Assembly (NCBI GenBank): GCA_040905445.1
Contig: JBBDRN010000049.1
Span: 1-64,000 of the forward strand
From: SKPT01 sp040905445
Lineage (GTDB): Bacteria; Planctomycetota; Phycisphaerae; Phycisphaerales; Phycisphaeraceae
Length of the DNA: 64,000 nucleotides
Direction of reading: 5' to 3'
Within the stretch, counting starts at the first letter, position 1. Each line of letters opens with the position of its first letter. Of the stretch, positions 53,717 through 61,925 are shown piece by piece. Position numbers and translations under genes: made by a program. The notes under the pieces are model-generated. The model was given only the letters and a program-made list of their open reading frames with translations, made no database searches and was not told the origin of the DNA.

Positions 53717-56014
53717 ATGGCCTTCGATCCCCTCGCCATCCTCGCCCCCGACGGGCCCGTTGCCCGTCGACTGGGCGACCGCTACGAGCGCCGGCCCGAG
53801 CAGGAGGCGATGATCGCTGCCGTGCGCGACACGCTCGGCGACGGCGGGCAACTGCTCGTCGAGGCGGGCACGGGCGTGGGCAAGTCCTTCGCCTACCTCC
53901 TGCCCGCCATCGAGCGGATCGTGGTGTCGCGGCAGGGGGGCGACGACACGGGTGACGGCGAGGGCACCGCCGTTCCAAGCGGTGCTGAGGGTGGTGACGA
54001 CGAGCGGCGCGGCGACGATGGCGCGGGCGGGGCCGGTGGCGGGCGTGGCGGGAATGGCGGGGGTGGGCGCGAGCGGGTCGTCATCTCCACGCACACGATC
54101 GCGCTGCAGGAGCAGATCGTCCAGCGCGACGTGCCGCTGCTGCAGGCTGTGCTCGGCGAGGAGTTCTCGGCCGTGCTCGTCAAGGGCCGGGGCAACTACC
54201 TCTCGCTGCGCCGACTCATGCAGGCGTCCAAAAAGCAGGCGGAGCTGTTCGGCAACCCCGACGTCATGCGCGCCCTGCACGGCGTCGAGGACTGGGCCTA
54301 CGACACGACCGACGGCTCGCTGGCCACGCTCCCGCAACTCGGGGCCGGGCAGTGGCCCGTTTGGGAAAAGGTGCAGTCCGACGCGGGCAACTGCATGGGC
54401 CGGCGATGTCCGCTCTATGACAAGTGCTTCTACCAGCAGGCGCGGCGGCGGATGGAGAACGCGGACCTGCTGATCGTCAACCACGCGCTGTTCTTCGCCG
54501 ACCTCGCCTTGCGCGCCGAGGGCGTCGGCCTGCTGCCGCCCTACGACCACGTCATCCTCGACGAGGCGCACATGGTCGAGGACGTGGCGAGCACGCACTT
54601 CGGGCTGAGCGTCAGCGAGTCGCAGGTGCGCTTCCTGCTCGGCGCGCTGCTCAATTCGCGGACGGGCCGCGGCTTCCTCGCGTCGATGACGACGAGCGCG
54701 GCCACGGACCCGATCATCGCCCGCGCGGTCGACCAGGTCGCGGGCGTGGAGGTGGCGGCGAGCGCGTTTTTCGACGACCTCGTCCGCTACCAGCAGACGC
54801 ACGGGCGGTCCAACGGCCGGCTGATGGAGCCCCGAATCGTGTCCAACGCGCTGAGCGAGCCGATCGAGGAACTGGCGACGACGCTCGGGCGCTTGCGCGA
54901 CAAGGCGGAGGAGGAGCCGGACAAGTATGAGCTGGCCAGCTACATCGGGCGCTGCCGCTCGATGAGCGCCACGCTCCAGGCGCTGCTCGAGCAGTCGGAG
55001 CCGGAGCACGTCTACTGGCTGGACGTGTCGCGCAGCGGGCGCAATCGGCGGGTCGAGTTCGCCAGCTCGCCGATCGACGTCGGCCCGATGCTGCGCGAGC
55101 GGCTGTTCGAGGCGACGCGCCCCCGGGGCAAGGGCCGCGTGGGCGTGGTGATGACGTCGGCGACGTTGTGCACGGGGGGAGAAGGGGGCAGGGGCGGGGG
55201 CGGGAAAGGGGGCAGGGGGCAGACTGCAGGGGGCAGGAAGGAGACGGAGGCAGAGTCTGTTTCCTCAACTGCAGACCGCAGTCTGCCCCCTGCCCCCGTC
55301 TCCCAGCCTGCCGCCGACTCTCCTGGCTTCGGCCATCTGCGCGAGCGGCTGGGGTGCGAGGCGGCCCGGGGGCTCGTGCTCGGTTCGCCGTTCGATTACG
55401 CCCAGCAGGCGGAGCTGGTCGTCGACCGTTCGATGGCGCCGCCGGCGGACAAGCGCTTCGTCGAGCAGCTTCCGCCGGCGATCCTGCGGCAGATCGAGGC
55501 GACGGACGGCGGGGCGTTCGTGCTCTTTACCAGCTACGACATGCTCCGCCGCTGTGCCGACGCGTTGCGCGAGCCGTTGCGCGAGCGCGGCCTGCCGATG
55601 CTGGTCCAGTCCAGGGACGTGCAGCGCTCGACGCTGCTGGAGCATTTCCGCGGCGACCGGCGCAGCGTGCTGCTGGGCACCGACAGCTTCTGGCAGGGCG
55701 TCGATGTGCAGGGCGATGCGCTGCGCAACGTGATCATCACCCGGTTGCCCTTTGCCGTGCCCGATCGCCCGCTCATTGAGGCGCGAATGGAGCGGATCGA
55801 GGCGCGCGGCGGCAAGCCGTTCTTCGAGTATTCGCTGCCGGAGGCGATCCTGAAGTTCAAGCAGGGGTTCGGCCGGTTGATCCGCTCGCGCTCCGATCGT
55901 GGCCGCGTCGTGGTGCTCGACAGCCGCATCCTGACCAAGAGCTACGGCCGCAAGTTCATCGACGCACTGCCGACGATGACCGTCCGCGAGATGGAAGTGT
56001 CCGATTCCCCATAA
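53717..56014 (+). CDS. dinG: DinG/XPD-family ATP-dependent DNA helicase with two low-complexity inserts
   Basis: A 765-residue SF2 helicase. Walker A is EAGTGVGKSFAYLLPAIERI (GTGVGKS at 51-57), the DEAH box is VILDEAHMVEDVASTHFGLS, and motif VI region is LKFKQGFGRLIRSRSDRGRV. The Fe-S region keeps three cysteines (226, 231, 237, with spacing C-x4-C-x5-C) but the fourth, normally in a GRxNYLC motif, is Ser163 (GRGNYLSLRR). Two inserts break the helicase core. Residues 73-120 include a GGAGGGRGGNGGGG tract from the 9-nt repeat. Residues 489-536 come from a palindromic element. The TAA stop lies in a repeat shared with recJ. It probably acts in repair or R-loop/D-loop removal. Confidence 0.9.
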   Translation: MAFDPLAILAPDGPVARRLGDRYERRPEQEAMIAAVRDTLGDGGQLLVEAGTGVGKSFAYLLPAIERIVVSRQGGDDTGDGEGTAVPSGAEGGDDERRGDDGAGGAGGGRGGNGGGGRERVVISTHTIALQEQIVQRDVPLLQAVLGEEFSAVLVKGRGNYLSLRRLMQASKKQAELFGNPDVMRALHGVEDWAYDTTDGSLATLPQLGAGQWPVWEKVQSDAGNCMGRRCPLYDKCFYQQARRRMENADLLIVNHALFFADLALRAEGVGLLPPYDHVILDEAHMVEDVASTHFGLSVSESQVRFLLGALLNSRTGRGFLASMTTSAATDPIIARAVDQVAGVEVAASAFFDDLVRYQQTHGRSNGRLMEPRIVSNALSEPIEELATTLGRLRDKAEEEPDKYELASYIGRCRSMSATLQALLEQSEPEHVYWLDVSRSGRNRRVEFASSPIDVGPMLRERLFEATRPRGKGRVGVVMTSATLCTGGEGGRGGGGKGGRGQTAGGRKETEAESVSSTADRSLPPAPVSQPAADSPGFGHLRERLGCEAARGLVLGSPFDYAQQAELVVDRSMAPPADKRFVEQLPPAILRQIEATDGGAFVLFTSYDMLRRCADALREPLRERGLPMLVQSRDVQRSTLLEHFRGDRRSVLLGTDSFWQGVDVQGDALRNVIITRLPFAVPDRPLIEARMERIEARGGKPFFEYSLPEAILKFKQGFGRLIRSRSDRGRVVVLDSRILTKSYGRKFIDALPTMTVREMEVSDSP
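54036..54071. repeat. 9-nt repeat (GTGGCGGGC) inside dinG
   Basis: GTGGCGGGC-GTGGCGGGA-ATGGCGGGG, three units. It encodes GGRGGNGG within the first insert of the helicase. Confidence 0.85.
55208..55297. repeat. GGGGCAGACTGC palindrome inserted in frame in dinG
   Basis: Twenty-bp perfect arms (55208-55227 and 55278-55297; GGGGGCAGGGGGCAGACTGC and its complement) with a 50-bp loop. The reading frame continues through it, adding about 30 residues to the insert at 489-536. The same palindrome is in recJ at 57345-57433. Confidence 0.9.
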
Positions 56015-56187
56015 AGCCGGGACCGGTGGTCCCGGCGCGGCGGCGACGGACGTCGGCGACCAATGGTGCCCTCGTCACGACGACGCCGACGGCACCTACC
56101 GTGCCGCAAAGGCCCTCGTCACGATTACGCCGCGCGAGGCTTCCGCCCGCCGCGCCGCCTCGCCGGGACCACCGGTCCCGGCTTTAT
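56011..56187. repeat. AAAGCCGGGACC inverted-repeat element, 175 bp, copy 2
   Basis: Ends ATAAAGCCGGGACCGGTGG and CCACCGGTCCCGGCTTTAT, about 130 bp of GC-rich centre with GCCCTCGTCACGA twice. The dinG TAA is inside its left end and the recJ TGA touches its right end. Convergent hairpins may terminate both genes. Confidence 0.87.
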
Positions 56188-58055
56188 CAGCGGAGCTTGA
56201 CGTCGCGAATGTGCAGTTCCGCGCTGGTGCGGCCCTGCCACGTCGATACGCTCGGCTCGAACACCACGTCCAGCCTCGCGCCCGCGGGCAGTTGCTCCGC
56301 GAGGTGCCCCATGTTGAACGCCGGGCAGCGCATCACGCGATCGCCCTGGCGCAGGAACAGCGCGAGGTGCTTGCCCTCGCGGCCCATGAAGCGAGGCGGC
56401 TGGTCGAGCACCACGTCGCGCACCAGCAGTCGCGGCTTCGGGTTGGCCCGGCCGAAGGGCGCCAGCCGCTGAATCTCGTGGAAGAGCTCGAGCTCGCACG
56501 CCGCCAGCGGAACCGCCGCATCGACGGTGAGCACGCCGACGAGGTCGTCGGGCGCGAGGCGATCGTTGACAAAGCCCACGAGGGCATCGCGGAAGCTGGT
56601 GATGCGTTCGCTCTGCAGGGACAGGCCCGCCGCCATCGCGTGGCCGCCGAAGGTGTCGAGGTGTTCGCTGCAGGCGGTGAAGGCTTCGTGGATGGACAGG
56701 CCGTCGACGCTGCGGGCCGAGCCTTTGGCGCTGCCGTTGTCCATCGCGAGCACGACGGCCGGGCGGTGGAAGTGGTCGACGAGGCGGCTGGCGACGATGC
56801 CGACGACGCCGGGGTGCCAGTCTTCCCGGGCGACGACGATCGCGCGGCGCTCCGGGGCGTGGTGGCCGGCCTCTTCGATGAGCTGGCGAGCTTCGTCGAA
56901 GATGCGCCGCTCGGTGGCGCGTCGGCGGTCGTTCTCCTTGGTGAGAAAGTCGGCGAGCTGGCGCGCCTCGGTCGCGTCGGCGAGGGTCAGCAGCCGCGCC
57001 GCCTCGCGGGCGTGGCCCATGCGGCCGCACGCGTTCAGCCGCGGGCCTAGCACGAAGCCGACGTGGTACGCGTCGATGTTCTCGTCGCGCAGGTTGGCGG
57101 CGTCGATGAGCGCCGCGAGGCCGATGAGCGGCGTGTGCTTGACCCGGCGAAGCCCGAAGGTGGTGAGCACGCGGTTCTCGCCGGTCAACGGCACGACGTC
57201 GGCGACGGTACCCAGCGCCACGAGGCTGAGCATGTTCACGAGCAGATCGCGGAAGACGGCGGGCAACCGCTCGCTGGCGGTGTGGACGCGGGCGAAGTGC
57301 CAGGCGAGCTTGAACGCCACGCCGGCGCCGCATAAGGCAGAGTCGGCAGGGGGCAGACTGCAGGGGGCAGTGGGGGAAGGGGTTTCGGTACTCGGTTCTT
57401 CACTGCTGTCTGCCCTCTGCCCCCTGCCCCCTATTCCGGGGTGGACCAGCGTGTGGGCGGCCGGCAGGGCGTCCGCGTCGAAGTGATGATGGTCCGTGAT
57501 GATGAGATCGACCCCGAGCTCGCGCGCGACCTGCGCCGACTCGACGGCCGTAATGCCGCAGTCAACCGTGATGATCAGCGGCGTCGCCCCGCCACCGGTG
57601 GCAACCATTGGCGGGACGGCAAGGGCGTCGCCCGCCTCCCCCGCGGCGATGGCGCGGATCGCCTCCGGGTTGAGGCCGTAGCCCTCGTCGACGCGGTGGG
57701 GAATGTAGATCGCCGGGTCGGCCCCCGCCGCGCGCAGCGTGTGCCAGAGCACCGCCGAGGCGGTGACGCCGTCGACGTCGTAGTCGCCGTAGATGACGAT
57801 GGGCTGCCGGTCGGCGACCGCCTGCGCCAGCCGCCGGGCGGCGCGGTCGACGCCGGGGATCGCGGCCGGGTCGGTCAGGTCGTTCAAGCTGGGGTTGAGG
57901 AAGCGCTCGATCGCGGCCGGGTCGGTGATCCCGCGGTTGGCGAGCAGGCGGGTGAGGATTTCGGATTTGGGATCTCGGGGTTCAGATTGATGCGTGGCGG
58001 GCGTGGCGGGGACGGTGGCGGGGCGCCAGCGATTCTGAAGGCCGTGTTCGAGCAT
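56187..58055 (-). CDS. recJ: Single-stranded-DNA exonuclease RecJ with repeat-derived inserts
   Basis: A 622-residue DHH-family 5'-3' exonuclease for recombination and mismatch repair. DHH motifs: VIYGDYDVDGVTASAVLWHT and LIITDHHHFDADALPAAHTL, then GVAFKLAWHFARVHTASERL, ENRVLTTFGLRRV, and the DHHA1 region with VDGLSIHEAFTACSEHLDTF plus GGHAMAAGLSL. Two inserts come from repeats: residues about 12-34 (RPATVPATPATHQSEPRDPK, from a 9-nt repeat and a GATTTGGGATCTCGG run) and 205-238 (ADSSEEPSTETPSPTAPCSL, from the GGGGCAGACTGC palindrome). ATG 58055 is the only Met before the conserved start; no ribosome-binding site is clear. The upstream frame is not coding. Confidence 0.92.
   Translation of the reverse strand: MLEHGLQNRWRPATVPATPATHQSEPRDPKSEILTRLLANRGITDPAAIERFLNPSLNDLTDPAAIPGVDRAARRLAQAVADRQPIVIYGDYDVDGVTASAVLWHTLRAAGADPAIYIPHRVDEGYGLNPEAIRAIAAGEAGDALAVPPMVATGGGATPLIITVDCGITAVESAQVARELGVDLIITDHHHFDADALPAAHTLVHPGIGGRGQRADSSEEPSTETPSPTAPCSLPPADSALCGAGVAFKLAWHFARVHTASERLPAVFRDLLVNMLSLVALGTVADVVPLTGENRVLTTFGLRRVKHTPLIGLAALIDAANLRDENIDAYHVGFVLGPRLNACGRMGHAREAARLLTLADATEARQLADFLTKENDRRRATERRIFDEARQLIEEAGHHAPERRAIVVAREDWHPGVVGIVASRLVDHFHRPAVVLAMDNGSAKGSARSVDGLSIHEAFTACSEHLDTFGGHAMAAGLSLQSERITSFRDALVGFVNDRLAPDDLVGVLTVDAAVPLAACELELFHEIQRLAPFGRANPKPRLLVRDVVLDQPPRFMGREGKHLALFLRQGDRVMRCPAFNMGHLAEQLPAGARLDVVFEPSVSTWQGRTSAELHIRDVKLR
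57345..57433. repeat. GGGGCAGACTGC palindrome inserted in frame in recJ
   Basis: GGCAGGGGGCAGACTGCAGG at one end and CTGTCTGCCCTCTGCCCCCT at the other; imperfect arms of about 25 bp. The same palindrome is in dinG, and a half copy (GGCAGGGGGCAGACGGCAG) is at about 13822-13840. Confidence 0.88.
57994..58024. repeat. 9-nt repeat (GTGGCGGGC) at the recJ 5' end
   Basis: GTGGCGGGC-GTGGCGGGG-ACGGTGGCG, encoding PATVPATPAT near the RecJ N-terminus. Confidence 0.8.
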
Positions 58056-58183
58056 GGAGACATCATAATGCAGACGCGGCGGCGGGCGACGCGCGGACTT
58101 ATGATGACAGCCCCGCGCAGACGCGGACGCTTGATTCACGCCTGCGTGACGACGAGCGTCAGCGGCTGCACAGCTCCGCGGCC

Positions 58184-58208
58184 CCGGGACCACCGTCCCG
58201 GGTTTTTG
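58184..58208. repeat. CCCGGGACCACCGTCCCGGG hairpin, related to AAAGCCGGGACC
   Basis: CCCCGGGACCACCGTCCCGG followed by GTTTTTGCGG, upstream of the MDR dehydrogenase. Single end of the AAAGCCGGGACC family, with T-rich tail. Confidence 0.65.
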
Positions 58209-58254
58209 CGGCGGCGGGTCGGGATCGGTACTGGCACTGAAGAAAGGTCGGACC

Positions 58255-59274
58255 ATGACGCATGTTGACGCCGGCGACACCGCTCGCGTGATGTTTTTCC
58301 CCGCCGAAGGCCGAGCCGAGTGGCGTCCTGAGCCCATGCCGGAACCCGGCCGCGGGCAGATCCTCTGCCGCACGCTCTACTCGGGCATCAGCAACGGCAC
58401 CGAGCGCAACCACCTCACGGCGGGCAACTACGGCCGGCGCTTCCCCGCGGGGATCGGCTACCAGAAAGTCGCCCGCGTCGAAGCCGTCGGCCCCGGCGTC
58501 GAGCAATTCAGCGTTGGCGACACCGTCTTCTCCGGCGTCGTCGGCAAGCACGCCGACCGCTTCCTCGAAAACGTCGCCGAACCCGAAGGCGAGCGCAACC
58601 TCGTCGCCCACCTGCCCGACAACGTCGATCCCGTCGAGGCGGCCCTGCTCGGCGTCGCCGGCGTGGCGATGCACGATGTCCGCCGCGCCGGCGTGGGCCT
58701 CGGCGAGCGCGTGCTCGTCGTCGGCGGCGGGCTGATCGGCCAGTTCACCGCCCAGGCCGCCCTCGCCGCCGGCGCTCACGTGACCCTCTGCAACCGGGGC
58801 CAGCAGCGCCTCGACATCGCCCGCGAGCTGGGCATCCAGGACCCGTTCCGCATTGCCGGCGACGAGAGCTGGCAGCAGCTTCGCGACCGCGGCGGCTTCG
58901 ACGCCGTCTTTGAAACCTCGAGCGGCGATGTGCTCGACCAGATCATTGGTCGCACCGGCGGGCCCGCGGGCGGCATGCTCCGCCGCGGCGGACGCCTGCT
59001 GATCATCGGCGGCCGCTTCGACGTCACCTTCGACTGCAACCTCGCCCAGTTCCAGGCGCTGACGCTCATGTTCGCCAGCCACTTTCGCCGCCCGGACCTC
59101 CACACCCTGCTGCGCCTCGTGGGCGAAGGCCGCATCCGCGTTGGCCCGCTGCTGAAGGACGTCGTGCCCATCCGCGATGCCGAGCGCACGTATCAGCGCC
59201 TCTACGAGGACCCGGCGTCCATGCTCGGCACGGTCTTCGACTGGACGGACGGGGCCAGCGCGGCGAAAGGTTAA
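58255..59274 (+). CDS. Medium-chain dehydrogenase/reductase (zinc-alcohol-dehydrogenase superfamily)
   Basis: A 339-residue MDR protein. The catalytic half starts VMFFPAEGRAEWRPEPMPEP then LYSGISNGTERNHLTAGNYG. The nucleotide-binding half has VLVVGGGLIGQFTAQAALAA (GxGxxG-type). The usual zinc ligands (Cys-His pair GHE) are not where expected: GIGYQKVARV appears instead of GHExxGxV, so a catalytic zinc is doubtful. The pattern resembles the BchC/threonine-dehydrogenase-like branch. Substrate unknown. It starts 15 bp before, and may be co-transcribed with, the glycosylase gene next to it. Confidence 0.87.
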   Translation: MTHVDAGDTARVMFFPAEGRAEWRPEPMPEPGRGQILCRTLYSGISNGTERNHLTAGNYGRRFPAGIGYQKVARVEAVGPGVEQFSVGDTVFSGVVGKHADRFLENVAEPEGERNLVAHLPDNVDPVEAALLGVAGVAMHDVRRAGVGLGERVLVVGGGLIGQFTAQAALAAGAHVTLCNRGQQRLDIARELGIQDPFRIAGDESWQQLRDRGGFDAVFETSSGDVLDQIIGRTGGPAGGMLRRGGRLLIIGGRFDVTFDCNLAQFQALTLMFASHFRRPDLHTLLRLVGEGRIRVGPLLKDVVPIRDAERTYQRLYEDPASMLGTVFDWTDGASAAKG

Positions 59275-59288
59275 GGCGCCGAACCGAG

Positions 59289-59909
59289 ATGCCCCGCCCG
59301 CTCCCACGCACCTTCTACCGCCGCGACGTCGTCGACGTTGCCCGCGCGCTGCTCGGCCAGCGGCTGGTCCGTCGCCTGCCCGACGGCACGCGCCTCGCCG
59401 GGCTCATCGTCGAGACCGAAGCCTACTGCGGCATCCCCGACAAGGCGGCGCACACCGCCAACGGCCGGCGTACCGCGCGCAACGAGACGATGTGGGGCCC
59501 GCCCGGCCACGCGTACGTCTACTTCACTTACGGCATGCACCATTGCATGAACGTCGTCGCCGGCCAGCGCGACGAGCCCGTCGCCGCGCTCATCCGCGCC
59601 ATCGAGCCGACCGTCGGGCTCGACGCGATCTGGCCCGCACGCTCGTCGGCGCGACGCGTCACCGACCTCTGCTCCGGGCCCGCCAAGCTCTGCCAGGCGC
59701 TGCGCATCGACCGCGAGCTCAATGGCGCCGACCTCGTCGGCGGGGCGGACCTCTGGATCGAGCCGGGCCCGGCCTCGGCACGTCCGCGGCCCGCCCAGAT
59801 CGCCGTTGGCCCGCGCATCGGCATCGCCAACGCCGAGGAGTGGACCACCCGGCCGCTGCGCTTCCTCATCCGCGGCAACGCCCACGTCAGCCCGCCACGG
59901 TTGACGTGA
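59289..59909 (+). CDS. mpg: DNA-3-methyladenine glycosylase (AAG/MPG family)
   Basis: A 206-residue base-excision-repair glycosylase that removes alkylated purines. Marks: LPRTFYRRDVVDVARALLGQ, IVETEAYCGIPDKAAHTANG, and MWGPPGHAYVYFTYGMHHCM then NVVAG. Also RIGIANAEEWTTRPLRFLIR near the end. Catalytic Glu lies in ETEAY. The start ATG 59289 is 15 bp after the dehydrogenase stop, suggesting one transcript. Confidence 0.95.
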   Translation: MPRPLPRTFYRRDVVDVARALLGQRLVRRLPDGTRLAGLIVETEAYCGIPDKAAHTANGRRTARNETMWGPPGHAYVYFTYGMHHCMNVVAGQRDEPVAALIRAIEPTVGLDAIWPARSSARRVTDLCSGPAKLCQALRIDRELNGADLVGGADLWIEPGPASARPRPAQIAVGPRIGIANAEEWTTRPLRFLIRGNAHVSPPRLT

Positions 59910-60101
59910 TCCTGCCCCGCGCCACCGGGCGCCAATTCCCCGGCTGACGTCCGTTCTGAGCGAGTCCGCGAACGAAGGGCGGAATCGCCCCGGCCCGCCT
60001 TGACCAATTCCGCCCCCACGCTGGCGATTTGCCCCACGCGCGAGTAAGCTTGCGCATCGTCTGCCCGCGTGTTTACGCATCAATCGCCTCTGAGACCAGT
60101 C

Positions 60102-61727
60102 ATGAGTGAGATGAGCCAGCCAGGGCCCAGTCAGCCGCAGCAGCCTGCTGACGCCGAGCTCCAGCGCGAGATCGACGAGGCCCTCGAGGGCCAAAGCGTC
60201 GAGGAGCTGATGGCCCAGTCCGAGGTCGCCCGCGCGCCGGAGCAGCCCGCCGAGGCGGACGCCGCGCAGCCGGGCGAAGCCCCCGCCGACACCCCGCCCG
60301 AGTTTCACCATGAGATCCGTCGCGGGCGCATCGCCGCGATCCGTGGCGAGGACGTTTTCGTCGAGCTCGTGGGCGACGCGGGCAAGCTCCAAGGCCTCGT
60401 TCCGCTGCCGCAGTTCGACCGTCCGCCGCGCATGGGCTCTGTCATGGACTTCGTCGTCGAGAAGGTGGACGAGGCGCAGGGGCTTATCTTCCTGTCGCGC
60501 GAAGGCGCGATCAGCCGGGCCACCTGGGAGCAGTTGCAGCGCGGCGCGGTCGTCGAGGCGCGGGCCGTCTCGTCCAACAAGGGCGGCCTCGAGCTGGAGA
60601 TGGTCGGCGGCATCCGCGCGTTCATGCCGTCGAGCCAGATCGACCTGCACCACGTCGACGACATCGAAGCATGGGTCGGCCAGAAGATCGAGGCGATGGT
60701 CCAGGAGATCGACCGGCGCTCGAAGAAGGTCGTCATCTCCCGCCGGCAACTGCTCAAGCAGCGCCGCGAGCAGGCCAGGCAAAAGACGCTCGAATCGCTC
60801 GAAGTCGGGCAGATCATCGAAGGCAAGGTCTCCAACCTCGCCGAGTTCGGCGCGTTCGTCGACCTCGGCGGCGTCGACGGGCTCATCCACGTCTCCGACC
60901 TCAGCTACACCCACGTCAACAAGCCCAGCGACGTCGTCACCCAGGGCCAGGACGTCCGCGTCAAGGTCCTCAAGATCGACCGCGAGAACGACCGCATCGG
61001 CCTGGGGCTCAAGCAGGTCCAGCCCGACCCGTGGGAGGGCGTCGAGAACCGCTTCCGCGCCCATGACCAGGTCGCCGGCAAGATCATTCGCACCGCCAGC
61101 TTCGGCGCGTTCGTCGAGATCGAGCCCGGCATCGAGGGCCTGCTGCCCATCAGCGAGATGTCATGGCGGCGCATCGGCAAGGCGGAGGAGATCGTCAAGC
61201 AGGGCGACCAGGTGCGCCTCGCCGTGCTGAGCGTCGACCCCGAGAAGCGGCGGATCTCGCTGAGCCTCAAGCAGGCCCAGGGCGACCCGTGGGTCGGCGC
61301 CGAGCGCAAGTTCGAGGCGGGCAGCATCGTCGAGGGCAAGGTGATCGGCGTGCAGGATTTCGGTGCGTTCGTCGAGCTCGAGCCCGGCGTCGAGGGCCTC
61401 GTGCACATCTCCGAGCTGTCCGACCGGCGCGTGGGCAAGGTCGAGGACGTGCTGAAGGTCGGCGACACGAACAAGTTCCGCGTGCTCGACATCGACGAGG
61501 AGCAGCGCCGCGTGCGCCTGTCGCTCAAGCAGGTCGACAAGCCCGCCGCCGCGGCAGGCGGTGAGGGCGGTGGCGGGGCGGGCGAGGCCGATGCGAAGAC
61601 GGTCCGCACGCACGCGCAGCAGACCGCCCAGCGCCGCCAGCCGCGCAAGGACTTGAAGGGCGGCATGGACCAGCGCGGCGGGATCGGCAAGGGGCTCGGG
61701 GGCCTGAGCCTGGATGATCTGGGCTGA
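60102..61727 (+). CDS. rpsA: Ribosomal protein S1-like protein with five S1 domains
   Basis: A 541-residue RNA-binding protein. After a Gln/Pro/acidic N-terminus (SEMSQPGPSQPQQPADAE), S1 domains start near residues 68 (GRIAAIRGEDVFVELVGD), 148 (VEARAVSSNKGGLELEMV), 232 (IEGKVSNLAEFGAFVDLGGV), 318 (AGKIIRTASFGAFVEIEPGI) and 405 (VEGKVIGVQDFGAFVELEPG). Each has the GAFV...GLxHxSEL motif to some degree. The tail is Gly/Ala/Arg-rich and likely unstructured. It probably binds mRNA on the 30S subunit. A GTG start at 60069 exists, but ATG 60102 is chosen. The stop lies 3 bp before an AAAGCCGGGACC element. Confidence 0.9.
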   Translation: MSEMSQPGPSQPQQPADAELQREIDEALEGQSVEELMAQSEVARAPEQPAEADAAQPGEAPADTPPEFHHEIRRGRIAAIRGEDVFVELVGDAGKLQGLVPLPQFDRPPRMGSVMDFVVEKVDEAQGLIFLSREGAISRATWEQLQRGAVVEARAVSSNKGGLELEMVGGIRAFMPSSQIDLHHVDDIEAWVGQKIEAMVQEIDRRSKKVVISRRQLLKQRREQARQKTLESLEVGQIIEGKVSNLAEFGAFVDLGGVDGLIHVSDLSYTHVNKPSDVVTQGQDVRVKVLKIDRENDRIGLGLKQVQPDPWEGVENRFRAHDQVAGKIIRTASFGAFVEIEPGIEGLLPISEMSWRRIGKAEEIVKQGDQVRLAVLSVDPEKRRISLSLKQAQGDPWVGAERKFEAGSIVEGKVIGVQDFGAFVELEPGVEGLVHISELSDRRVGKVEDVLKVGDTNKFRVLDIDEEQRRVRLSLKQVDKPAAAAGGEGGGGAGEADAKTVRTHAQQTAQRRQPRKDLKGGMDQRGGIGKGLGGLSLDDLG

Positions 61728-61729
61728 GC

Positions 61730-61905
61730 ATATAAAGCCGGCACCGGTGGTGCCGGGGCGGCGGCGGGGCTCGCCCGATTCTCAACAGCTTCACCTCGTC
61801 ACGTCGACGCCCATCAATGCGCGGGTGCCGCGTGTACCGGCGAGGACGCGGGGCGGTCGTAGACGTGTCCCCGACGCCCCGGGACCAGCGGTCCCGGCTT
61901 TATAC
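61730..61905. repeat. AAAGCCGGGACC inverted-repeat element, 175 bp, copy 3
   Basis: TATAAAGCCGGCACCGGTGG at the left and CCAGCGGTCCCGGCTTTATA at the right. The centre shares CTCGTCACG(T/A)CGACGCC with copy 2. It lies immediately after the S1-domain gene. Confidence 0.85.
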
Positions 61906-61925
61906 TGTCGGCGGAGGACGCGGCC

